A DNA stretch of 15,368 nt. Source: Candidatus Gastranaerophilales bacterium. GTDB lineage: Bacteria; Cyanobacteriota; Vampirovibrionia; Gastranaerophilales; Gastranaerophilaceae. The first letter of the stretch is position 1. Every line of letters starts with the position of its first letter. Made by a program: the position numbers and the translations under genes. Under the pieces are notes generated by a model. It saw only the letters and a program-made list of their open reading frames with translations, was not told the DNA's origin and made no database searches. Where the stretch lies: assembly GCA_947632315.1 (NCBI GenBank), contig CANROV010000030.1:1-15368 (forward strand), in the 5' to 3' direction. Shown here in pieces: positions 7,356 through 14,349 of this stretch.

Positions 7356-8021
7356 ATGCAAGCAAAGATACAAGATTACATTGAAATAATCGAAAAAGTT
7401 GCCAGGGTAGAACATAAGCGTATTCCTTCGCATATGGTGGATTATGATGAACTTGTCAGTATCGGAATTATAGCTATACAGGTTATGATTAAGGATAAGA
7501 CCGATGAACAGTTGGCAAGGTATAATAATGCTTATATTTCTACTGCTGTCAGATGGGCTATAAGGAATGAGCTTAGAAATCGTTATAAATGGTATTCTTT
7601 AAAACATAAAAATGTTGATGATGAGTATAGCGAAACCTCTGAAACAACTGATGAAACAGAAGAAAATGCTATTACTCCGGGCAAGGTCAGAGAAGCTATT
7701 TATGAAACAATATTATCAATAGATAGTTTGGCTGCTGCCGCTTCCGATAATGATTCTCCGTTTGACTTTATTAAAGATCCCGCTGCACTTCCCGATGAAA
7801 AAGCTGAAATTTCAGAGTTGGGTAAAGTTATTAGAGAAGCTATTGCCAAACTTCCTCAAAAAGAAAGAACTATTATTGAATACAGGTTCTACAGAAATAT
7901 GCAGGTAAAAGAAATAGCAGCACAAATAGGGCTTTCTTCTTCAAGAATTACAAGAATTATTCAAGCTTCTTTAAATACTGTCAGAGAATATTTGAATAAA
8001 AAAGAACATTATGATTATTAA
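7356..8021 (+). CDS. fliA: FliA-type sigma factor (sigma-28 family)
   Basis: This sigma-70 family factor most resembles FliA/WhiG, which direct RNA polymerase to late flagellar promoters. Region 2 spans about residues 8-81, with DYDELVSIGIIAI (29-41) and the region 2.3/2.4 helix TAVRWAIRNELRNRYKW (63-79). The region between 82 and 150 is acidic and poorly conserved, with many Glu/Asp/Thr, and a clear region 3 is hard to see. Region 4 runs from LPQKERTIIEYRF (166-178) through the helix-turn-helix VKEIAAQIGLSSSRITRI (184-201). The 221-residue length is a little short for FliA (about 240-260). The start has no clear Shine-Dalgarno, so translation may depend on flhB, which ends 23 bases upstream. 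I searched by eye for the sigma-28 box (TAAA and GCCGATAA) before genes in the window and found none. Confidence 0.85.
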   Translation: MQAKIQDYIEIIEKVARVEHKRIPSHMVDYDELVSIGIIAIQVMIKDKTDEQLARYNNAYISTAVRWAIRNELRNRYKWYSLKHKNVDDEYSETSETTDETEENAITPGKVREAIYETILSIDSLAAAASDNDSPFDFIKDPAALPDEKAEISELGKVIREAIAKLPQKERTIIEYRFYRNMQVKEIAAQIGLSSSRITRIIQASLNTVREYLNKKEHYDY

Positions 8022-8068
8022 CACTTTTTAAGTGCTTATGAATTAATACGGTTTTTTGTTTGATTTAT

Positions 8069-9739
8069 TTAGACTTCAAATAATGAATGAAGCTTGTTAA
8101 CAATAATTTCAGAGTCTATCTCATTGTTTGATTCATTTAATTCAAGTGCTTTTTGATATTGTTTTGCCGCTTCAATTTTTTTATCAGATAATTCATAAAC
8201 TCTTGCCAGATTGAAATTAGCCATAACGTAATCAGGTTTTAATTTAATGGCTATATCAAATAATCTTTTAGCTTCTTTAAGATTTCTAATACCGTCAAGG
8301 TAAATTACACCGAGATTATTATAAGCGGAATAATAATCAGGATCTATACCAATAGCCTTATGATAAGCAATAATTGCTTCTTCAATATAATCTTTTTGCC
8401 ATAAAGCCATAGCGCATTTATTATATGCACAAGGATTTTTAGGATTAACTTTTATTGCTTCGCAATATGATTTGATTGCGCTGTCTAAATCTTCACATTC
8501 ACTATAAATATCACCAAGCTCCAAGAAAACTTCATCATTGTTTTCATCCAGCATAATTGACATTTTCAGATAATTCATAGCTGTATCTACATCATCAAAG
8601 ACATTATGATAAATAGAAGCTGCGGCTTGGCAGACTATAGAAGTCCATTCATTATCAGGATTTTTATCAATAGCTATTTTATAGTGTTCACAAGCTTCTT
8701 CATATTGCTCCGCTCTGATTAACGCATAAGCAATAGCGTTGTGATAAAATGGGTTGTCACAATCTTTTTCAAGTGCTAAATTAAACGCATTAATTGAATT
8801 AATAAAATCTTCTTTTTTTAGATATAAATGCCCAAGTTCATAGTAGATATTTGCATTATTTTCTTCCAATTCAAGAAGTTTAGAGTAACAGTCAATTGCT
8901 GTATCTATATCATTTTCATAGTGAATTTGAGTAATAGCGGCAAGTTTTAAAAGCAGTTCTTTATTATAAGGATTAGCTTTTAAAGCTTTCAGATAATAAT
9001 CTTTTGCCGTATCAATTTCATCCGTTTTAATATTAATATCACCGATTTTTTTATAAAATATTTCATTTCTTCCCGTCGAATTTGCAGCTATATCATAAGC
9101 TTTTATTGCCATGTGATAATTTTTGGTTTTTTCAAAAATATTCCCCAATGTATCATAGAACATTAACGACAGACATTGTGTGAAATTTTTATAGAGCATT
9201 TTTACGGAAGGATAATCAAGCGCCATTGTTAATCCGCCTGATAACATATAGTATATTGTTTTAGAAAAATCTTTTGCGTTAATTTTATTTTCGTGCATTT
9301 TTTCAAGATACATAGAAGCAAGAGAAATTCTGGAACGAGCTGAATTTAACGGATTAAGTTTAATAGCGTTTTTAAATTCTTTTTCAGCGTCATCATATTT
9401 TTTTGCCAGTTCTAAAAAATACCCTGCATAAATTCTTGCGTTTGGATTGGAGGGTGAAATATTAATTGCTGATTTGCACTGTTCAATAGCTGATTCAAGA
9501 TTAATTTCACCTTTATCCCATAATAAGCAGGCGAGCCTGTAGTATGCTTCCGATATATTCGGATTAAATTTTATTGCGTCAATATAGTTATCAACCGCAT
9601 TATCTAAATCTTCACGACATCCTTTTATAAGGTATTGCTCGTGATATTTTCTTGCATCTTCCATGCAGTTCTGAGCCAATATATTTAAATCATTTTTTTT
9701 AAAAGATTCAAATGCAGTTTCTAACATTTCATTAAACAT
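8069..9739 (-). CDS. TPR-repeat protein, about 12 repeats
   Basis: From the ATG at 9739 this protein has 556 residues and is almost entirely tetratricopeptide repeats, helical hairpins of about 34 residues that bind partner proteins. About twelve units are readable, many closing with the typical AIKxNPxN or A-L-E-L-E pattern (for example YDDAEKEFKNAIKLNPLN and EEAIIAYHKAIGIDPDY). One region with non-canonical spacing (around residues 150-190) interrupts the array. There is no signal peptide and no catalytic domain, so a cytosolic scaffold role is likely. A longer frame beginning at 9850 would add 37 residues without domain character. The start at 9739 is preferred because AGAGGA lies nine bases upstream. 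Its 3' end faces the sigma factor gene, with 47 bases between the stops. Its specific partner is unknown. Confidence 0.88.
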   Translation of the reverse strand: MFNEMLETAFESFKKNDLNILAQNCMEDARKYHEQYLIKGCREDLDNAVDNYIDAIKFNPNISEAYYRLACLLWDKGEINLESAIEQCKSAINISPSNPNARIYAGYFLELAKKYDDAEKEFKNAIKLNPLNSARSRISLASMYLEKMHENKINAKDFSKTIYYMLSGGLTMALDYPSVKMLYKNFTQCLSLMFYDTLGNIFEKTKNYHMAIKAYDIAANSTGRNEIFYKKIGDINIKTDEIDTAKDYYLKALKANPYNKELLLKLAAITQIHYENDIDTAIDCYSKLLELEENNANIYYELGHLYLKKEDFINSINAFNLALEKDCDNPFYHNAIAYALIRAEQYEEACEHYKIAIDKNPDNEWTSIVCQAAASIYHNVFDDVDTAMNYLKMSIMLDENNDEVFLELGDIYSECEDLDSAIKSYCEAIKVNPKNPCAYNKCAMALWQKDYIEEAIIAYHKAIGIDPDYYSAYNNLGVIYLDGIRNLKEAKRLFDIAIKLKPDYVMANFNLARVYELSDKKIEAAKQYQKALELNESNNEIDSEIIVNKLHSLFEV

Positions 9740-9748
9740 GTATTTTAT

Positions 9749-9754
9749 TCCTCT
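9749..9754 (-). promoter_or_regulatory. Shine-Dalgarno deciding the start of the TPR gene
   Basis: Read on the minus strand this is AGAGGA, nine bases before the ATG at 9739. No comparable site precedes the alternative ATG at 9850. Confidence 0.6.
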
Positions 9755-9901
9755 ACATTTATATAATGTTATAAAATTTGAAAAAAAGGAATAATTTTGG
9801 CTGAAAATACTGCATATGGAGTATAAGTAAATAAATTTTTTACCATGCAATTTTTTAGCGGTTTTTGTTTTTATATATATGAGAATGATGAAGGTGAAAT
9901 T

Positions 9902-10318
9902 ATGATTGATTTTACTAAAATAGAAACGAAAGTAACATATTCTGATGTACTAAAAGCACGTCAAAGTAGGGCAAACAGAAGGAATATTGCTAATTCGGGG
10001 CTTAATTCCGACTCATATAATACAAAATCCGTCAAAAAAAATAAAAAGAATAATAAAAATAAAATAAATCCGTTAATTACTGCAGGATTAATTATTGCAG
10101 GCGGTTTTGCTTTGTTTAAAGGCAGAGGCAAGATAAAACAAGTATTTACAACTTTAAAGAATACAAAACTCGGACAAAATACAGTAAAATTATTTAAATA
10201 TATTCATGACTTGGGGGCTAATGCTTTAAGTCTATTTAAGCTAAAATTCCCAAAAGTTACAAATAAAATAGGCGGTGCTGTTAATAAAATAAAAAATATT
10301 TTTTCAAAAAAAACTTAG
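9902..10318 (+). CDS. Small basic membrane-anchored hypothetical protein
   Basis: I do not recognise this 138-residue protein. Residues 1-45 are polar. A very basic Lys/Asn stretch (45-55) precedes a single hydrophobic helix (about 56-72, INPLITAGLIIAGGFALF). The rest is basic and partly amphipathic (KGRGKIKQ, then FSKKT at the end). The overall charge is strongly positive. The start at 9902 has a GGTG five to six bases upstream. A longer frame from 9845 exists but lacks a ribosome site and would add an odd aromatic-rich tail. It lies 14 bases before the larger membrane protein at 10333, which also has a Lys-rich run followed by one hydrophobic helix, so the two probably form an operon and may act together. 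A TATAAG at 9822-9827 could be a -10 element, but the spacing to a -35 is poor. Confidence 0.65.
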   Translation: MIDFTKIETKVTYSDVLKARQSRANRRNIANSGLNSDSYNTKSVKKNKKNNKNKINPLITAGLIIAGGFALFKGRGKIKQVFTTLKNTKLGQNTVKLFKYIHDLGANALSLFKLKFPKVTNKIGGAVNKIKNIFSKKT

Positions 10319-10332
10319 AATAAATTTTAATT

Positions 10333-12150
10333 ATGAGTAATAACATTAGTAGTAAGGTAAGGAATACGGAAATATTCAGCTTGTTCCCAAAATATGACGG
10401 AGAACAAGCATTTCCGATTGCTGATACACAAAAAACTGATAAAACTAGTGATGTTATATCTATAAGCCCTGATAAAAAAACTAATAAGAAGAAAAAAATA
10501 TTATTTGGCTCAACAATAGCTTCAACAATATTAACGGCAGGGATTTTAGGATTAATTTTTGCCAAAGGTATACATGGCGGTTCATCAAAAAAACTGTCAA
10601 AAATATCAAAATATTTAAACGAAAAAATTAAGTCATATGAACATGTAAATACAAAAACTTCAAAACAAAAGGCTGTATATTATGCCAGAACAGGCACAAA
10701 TAAAGTTGTTGCGTGCCTTGATGCTACTGCTAACTTTACCGCAATAAAAGATTCTTTATGTGATAAAATTTTTAGAATTAATAAATTTACAACAAAATTT
10801 GCCGAAAATTCGACTAAATTTTTTAAGAAGATTGTAGATAATACCCTTGGTAAGAAATATGACAAAGTGGAAGTTAAAGTTAAAGATTTAACTTCTGTTT
10901 TAAAACATTATGATATTACTAACATTAATGGACTGGATGAGGCTCAAAAATTACAAGAGATTACAATTAAAGGTCAAACTCATACTCTTGCTGAGTGGAT
11001 AAATTTATTAGGTGAAAGTACGGAAAAACTCCAGACATTATTTGATGAGAATTTTAGTCTGGGCGCAAGGAAATTAAGAGATCAAAAGCGTTCTATTCTG
11101 CTTAAAGATATTCCTCAAAAAGTAAGAGACAGATTCTTTAAGAATAAAAAATCTTTATTCAATTTAAAAAATTATTCAACGTACGTGACGGAAGATGTAT
11201 CAAAAGAAGCTCATACAATCTTATCAAACGATATTACATCGGCAAAGAAAAAGGTAACCAATAATATTTCATCAATTCATGAAAATTTAAAAAAATCTTT
11301 TAATTCTTTAACAGAATTAATAAAACCGGATGATGAAACTTCTTTATCAATTATACCGTTAATAAAAGAAAATATTGAAAAATTTAAGGCTTGTTCAGGT
11401 GCAAATGAAGTAGTGGAACGCCAAGTAATTACAGACTCTTTGCTTGCTTCCATTGATGATATTTATAATGAAATACCTTGTAATTTAAAATATTCTGCTG
11501 AAGAAATGTTAACAATAAAAAATTATCTGCAAAAATTGAAAGAAAGCGTATTAGCCTCCAGCCAGACTTCAAAAGGTGCATTAGAAGAGATAATGACAAT
11601 ATTAAAAGGATTGAATTCTGCTACTCTTCAAAATTCGACACAAAAAATAATTTCTGATGATAATTATAAAGAATTAAAAAAATTATCCTCAAAAATCAGT
11701 AAAGGATTGGAGAAAGCAACGGATTTAGAGTCAGGGGAATATTTTTTAAAGCAGGCGGAATTAAAAGTAGGCTCTGCTCCAACTGATGTACTTTCGGTAT
11801 TATTTCCGATAGGTGCAAGTGCTTTTGCTATAAACAGGGGTGAAAATAAAGACGAAAAAGTTTCCGCCGTATTAACAACCTGTATTCCGTTAGTCGGTAC
11901 GTTTGCTACCTTTGTTTACGGAACAATAAAAATGTTTTCAGGTGCTAAAAACCTTATTTTCTCGCTCTCTACCGGACTTGTTATCGGTAAGTTAGGCAGT
12001 TATTTGGATAAATTATATAAAAAATATAATGATACAGGTTCAATAGTTAATGTTGTTAAAAATGAATATGATAATCTTGTTTCTGAATTGACTCCACAAT
12101 ATGCGCAGTCTTTGCTTCCCGAAAAGAAAAAAGATTTAAAAAAGAAATAA
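10333..12150 (+). CDS. Large membrane-anchored helical hypothetical protein, 605 residues
   Basis: I recognise no named domain. Residues 1-50 are polar. A Lys run (NKKKKI, 51-56) leads into a hydrophobic helix (about 57-78, rich in Thr, Ala, Leu and Gly). Residues 85-470 are long, charged and mostly helical, probably coiled-coil or a helical bundle, with many Lys/Glu/Ser and no catalytic motif I can see. Near the C-terminus three hydrophobic segments appear (about 484-500, 511-535 and 540-557), the last with Gly spacing (STGLVIGKLGS). The protein ends in a Lys-rich tail (EKKKDLKKK). The layout suggests an integral membrane protein with a large soluble helical domain between anchors. No Shine-Dalgarno is visible. 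The 14-base gap from the gene at 9902 suggests translational coupling. It resembles the fragment at 15053 in overall plan. Confidence 0.75.
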   Translation: MSNNISSKVRNTEIFSLFPKYDGEQAFPIADTQKTDKTSDVISISPDKKTNKKKKILFGSTIASTILTAGILGLIFAKGIHGGSSKKLSKISKYLNEKIKSYEHVNTKTSKQKAVYYARTGTNKVVACLDATANFTAIKDSLCDKIFRINKFTTKFAENSTKFFKKIVDNTLGKKYDKVEVKVKDLTSVLKHYDITNINGLDEAQKLQEITIKGQTHTLAEWINLLGESTEKLQTLFDENFSLGARKLRDQKRSILLKDIPQKVRDRFFKNKKSLFNLKNYSTYVTEDVSKEAHTILSNDITSAKKKVTNNISSIHENLKKSFNSLTELIKPDDETSLSIIPLIKENIEKFKACSGANEVVERQVITDSLLASIDDIYNEIPCNLKYSAEEMLTIKNYLQKLKESVLASSQTSKGALEEIMTILKGLNSATLQNSTQKIISDDNYKELKKLSSKISKGLEKATDLESGEYFLKQAELKVGSAPTDVLSVLFPIGASAFAINRGENKDEKVSAVLTTCIPLVGTFATFVYGTIKMFSGAKNLIFSLSTGLVIGKLGSYLDKLYKKYNDTGSIVNVVKNEYDNLVSELTPQYAQSLLPEKKKDLKKK

Positions 12151-12200
12151 TCACTCATTTAACCGAGTCTAAATATAAAAATTAATTATAAAATAAAATT

Positions 12201-12995
12201 ATGAAAAAGATTTTTACGTTAATTATAGTTTTATTATATAGTATAAGCTGTGTTTATGCAGTTGATTTTGATACAACAATTGATGAAAGTATAAGAAAAA
12301 ATTATAATTTAACACAAAACGAAGAGGAACTTCCTGCTTTGCCGAATGTAGTACCGACAGACACACCCGAAACAGAAAAACCACAGAGTGTTAAAATAAC
12401 GGCAACGGGGAAAACATATACATTAAAAGGCGGTACAAAAATAAAACTGTCATCAAAGAGTGTAATATCAGACAGGTTACGTCCTGGGAATAAAGTTACA
12501 TTTTATTCAGTTAACGGATTTCAGACGAAAGAAAATACAATTATTCCTTCAGGCACTCTTTTTAAAGGCAGAGTGCTTGATGCTCACACCCCGCAAATTA
12601 CAGGAAATGGCGGTTTGATTGTAATCACTATTGATGAGATGTATTTTAACGGAGTAAAATCTCAAATTGAAGCAAAAGTCAGCATGGCAAACTCTAAGAA
12701 GGTATTTTTCAGTAACATAAAAGGAAAAAGGATGTATTGGAAGAATGTTGTAAAGGTTACCAAACCGGGAAGAAAAGTGTTTGGCAGTACTCAAACGGCA
12801 TCCTCTGCCATGTCTGCAATTCCTATATTAAATATAATATCATTTATACCGTTGGTTGGCGGAGCTGTCGTATACACCGCCAATCTAATTTGCGCACCCG
12901 TTATTGCGTTATTTACAAAAGGCGGGTCTATTAGTATTCCTCCTAATACTTTATTTGAAATTAAAATATTGGAAGATACTCAAATAAGGGGATAA
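12201..12995 (+). CDS. Exported hypothetical protein, possible VirB10-like beta domain
   Basis: The first 20 residues are a clear signal peptide (MKKIFTLIIVLLYSISCVYA, cleavage likely before VDFD). Residues 25-65 are acidic and proline-containing. From about 66 to 195 the sequence alternates beta-like strands and turns, with IIPSGTLFKGRVLDA (114-128) and GNGGLIVITIDEM (135-147). A hydrophobic stretch at about 203-238 could be one or two membrane helices, followed by SIPPNTLFEIKIL (245-257). The repeated pattern of I-P-x-G/N-T followed by a strand recalls the C-terminal beta domain of VirB10/TrbI proteins, but this is only a visual likeness, and no other type IV secretion gene is here. It starts 50 bases after the 10333 gene with no ribosome site visible. 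It could be periplasmic or in the envelope. Confidence 0.75.
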   Translation: MKKIFTLIIVLLYSISCVYAVDFDTTIDESIRKNYNLTQNEEELPALPNVVPTDTPETEKPQSVKITATGKTYTLKGGTKIKLSSKSVISDRLRPGNKVTFYSVNGFQTKENTIIPSGTLFKGRVLDAHTPQITGNGGLIVITIDEMYFNGVKSQIEAKVSMANSKKVFFSNIKGKRMYWKNVVKVTKPGRKVFGSTQTASSAMSAIPILNIISFIPLVGGAVVYTANLICAPVIALFTKGGSISIPPNTLFEIKILEDTQIRG

Positions 12996-13059
12996 ATATA
13001 ATTCTTGATAACTTTATATTTTTGTATTATGCTTGCTTGAGATTTGAAAGGGAATATTT

Positions 13060-14157
13060 ATGTTAAGAGCAGGTATAGTAGGACTTCCTAACGTTGGTAA
13101 ATCAACTTTATTCAATGCATTGACTTCATCTAAAAATGCGCAGAGCGAAAATTATCCGTTTTGTACAATAGAACCCAATGTTGGAGTTGTAAATGTTCCT
13201 GATGAAAGACTTTATATATTAAAAGATTTGGTAAAAACAAATGTTGTTATCCCTACAGCTATTGAATTTGTTGATATAGCAGGACTTGTTAAAGGTGCAA
13301 GCAAAGGTGAGGGACTGGGCAATCAATTTTTACATAATATCCGTGAAGTAGATGCTATTATTCAGGTGGTAAGATGTTTTGATGATGAAAATACAATACA
13401 TGTTTCAGGGAAAGTAAATCCTATTGATGATATTGAAATAATAAATACCGAACTTGCCCTAAGTGATATGGCTTCAATAGAAAAACGTTTGGAACGTCTT
13501 ACCAAACAAGTAAAAAGCGGTGATAAGCAGGCTGTTTTAGAATATAATGTTTTGACTAAATTAAATGATTTGTTATCAGAGGCTTCGTTTATTAACATAG
13601 AACAATATTTTAAAGATGAAGAGTTAGAATTTGCAAGAAATTCGCAATTAATGTGTATAAAACCGGTTATATATGCTGCTAATGTCAGTGAAAGTGATTT
13701 GGCAAAAGGGAATCAGTATGTTGATAAAGTAAGAGAATACGCAAAAAATCATGGGGCTGATGTTGTTGTTATATCAGCAAAAATAGAAGCTGAGCTTGTT
13801 GATTTATCAGAGGAAGAGGCAAAAGCATATTTGGCTGATTTGGGTGTTCAAAATTCAGGTATTGAGAGAATGATAAAATCAGTATATAAGCTTTTGAATC
13901 TGACAACATTTATAACTGCAGGTGAGAAAGAAGTCAGAGCTTGGACGGTAAAATCAGGTTCAAAAGCACCAAAGGCAGCAGGGGTAATACACACTGATTT
14001 TGAAAAAGGTTTTATTCGGGCAGAAGTTACTGCTTACAAAGATTTTGTTGAAGCAGGTTCTTATGCTGCCGCAAGAGATAAAGGACTTACCAGATTAGAA
14101 GGTAAGGATTATGTTATTCAAGATGGCGATTTAGTGCATTTCAGATTTAATTTGTAA
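13060..14157 (+). CDS. ychF: Ribosome-associated GTPase/ATPase YchF (OLA1 family)
   Basis: YchF is an Obg-related P-loop NTPase that binds ribosomes and often prefers ATP to GTP. It takes part in stress and redox responses. G1 reads GLPNVGKST (8-16), and the G3 region is DIAG at 72-75, continuing as the YchF-specific LVKGASKGEGLGNQFL. The altered G4 region NVSE (208-211, within VIYAANVSE) matches the family instead of the standard NKxD. A helical insert follows at about 130-195, and the C-terminal TGS domain (about 282-365) ends in EGKDYVIQDGDLVHFRFNL. The 365-residue length is normal. AAAGGGA at 13047-13053 lies six bases before the ATG. It is flanked by 64 bases upstream and by the riboswitch leader downstream, so it is probably its own unit or the end of one. 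Confidence 0.97.
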   Translation: MLRAGIVGLPNVGKSTLFNALTSSKNAQSENYPFCTIEPNVGVVNVPDERLYILKDLVKTNVVIPTAIEFVDIAGLVKGASKGEGLGNQFLHNIREVDAIIQVVRCFDDENTIHVSGKVNPIDDIEIINTELALSDMASIEKRLERLTKQVKSGDKQAVLEYNVLTKLNDLLSEASFINIEQYFKDEELEFARNSQLMCIKPVIYAANVSESDLAKGNQYVDKVREYAKNHGADVVVISAKIEAELVDLSEEEAKAYLADLGVQNSGIERMIKSVYKLLNLTTFITAGEKEVRAWTVKSGSKAPKAAGVIHTDFEKGFIRAEVTAYKDFVEAGSYAAARDKGLTRLEGKDYVIQDGDLVHFRFNL

Positions 14158-14174
14158 TATTTTTTAATCAAATA

Positions 14175-14203
14175 TTTACGCTAAAATCAGGCTATGGTAA
14201 TAT
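14175..14203 (+). promoter_or_regulatory. Candidate sigma-70 promoter for the riboswitch transcript
   Basis: TTTACG (14175-14180) is four of six to the -35 consensus. Seventeen bases later comes TAATAT (14198-14203), preceded by TGG, which makes an extended -10. Transcription would begin at about 14209-14212, exactly where the first base-paired element of the leader starts. The match is moderate, and the good placement raises confidence. Confidence 0.45.
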
Positions 14204-14211
14204 AAACTCAA

Positions 14212-14334
14212 GTTAATACGAGGAAATAGGGTGGAAATCCCTAACCGGACCACGACCGTTATAGTCGGAATGCTCCATGAATTATTATTTGTGTATCCGA
14301 ATAATAATTAATTTTTGGAGTCCTTACAATTAAC
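14212..14334 (+). ncRNA. Class II cobalamin riboswitch (env8-like), translational type
   Basis: The leader carries the conserved core of the cobalamin aptamer in its class II form. P5 is a perfect five-base stem, TAGGG (14227-14231) with CCCTA (14239-14243), around the loop TGGAAAT. P6 is closed by CCG (14256-14258) and CGG (14266-14268), with the signature loop TTATAGT, followed by GGAATGCTCC (14267-14276), which matches the class II GAATGC strand. P3 can close as GAG (14220-14222) with CTC (14273-14275). A strong ten-base hairpin follows (14280-14289 with 14300-14309) whose loop TGTGTATCCG could kiss the P5 loop through TCCG (14296-14299) and TGGA (14232-14235), as in the known L5-L13 contact. 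GTTAAT (14212-14217) can pair with ATTAAC (14329-14334) as an outer stem. The class II motif is known to bind methyl- or hydroxocobalamin; the binding here is inferred. The assignment rests on remembered motif patterns, not a covariance search. Confidence 0.82.
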
Positions 14335-14337
14335 AAG

Positions 14338-14346
14338 TAGGGATTT
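14338..14346 (+). promoter_or_regulatory. Shine-Dalgarno region complementary to the P5 arm of the riboswitch
   Basis: TAGGGATTT contains the ribosome site AGGGA, six bases before the ATG at 14350. It is a perfect nine-base complement of AAATCCCTA at 14235-14243, which forms the P5 loop and 3' arm of the aptamer. The 5' arm of P5 (TAGGG, 14227-14231) is identical to the first five bases of this site. The aptamer arm can therefore pair either with its own partner or with the ribosome site, but not with both. Confidence 0.6.
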
Positions 14347-14349
14347 TTT

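Noticed and set aside
8022..8034. CACTT-TTT-AAGTG inverted repeat after the sigma factor gene as a terminator
   Set aside because: The stem has only five base pairs with a three-base loop, is AT-rich, and the T-run (near 8052) is too far away.
9822..9827. TATAAG as the -10 of a promoter for the 9902 gene, with TTGGCT at 9797-9802 as -35
   Set aside because: The 19-base spacing and weak -35 make it too uncertain to list as a feature.
12737..12934. A 65-codon frame inside the 12201 gene and similar short frames opposite ychF and the 14350 gene
   Set aside because: They lie entirely within convincing genes in other frames and have no domain character or ribosome site.
13005..13030. TTGATA and TATTAT upstream of ychF as a promoter
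   Set aside because: The two hexamers are only 14 bases apart, too close for a sigma-70 promoter.
14280..14316. The ten-base hairpin plus TTTTT before the 14350 gene as an intrinsic terminator
   Set aside because: The stem is made only of A-U pairs and sits inside the riboswitch where a P13-like hairpin is expected; translational control fits better.
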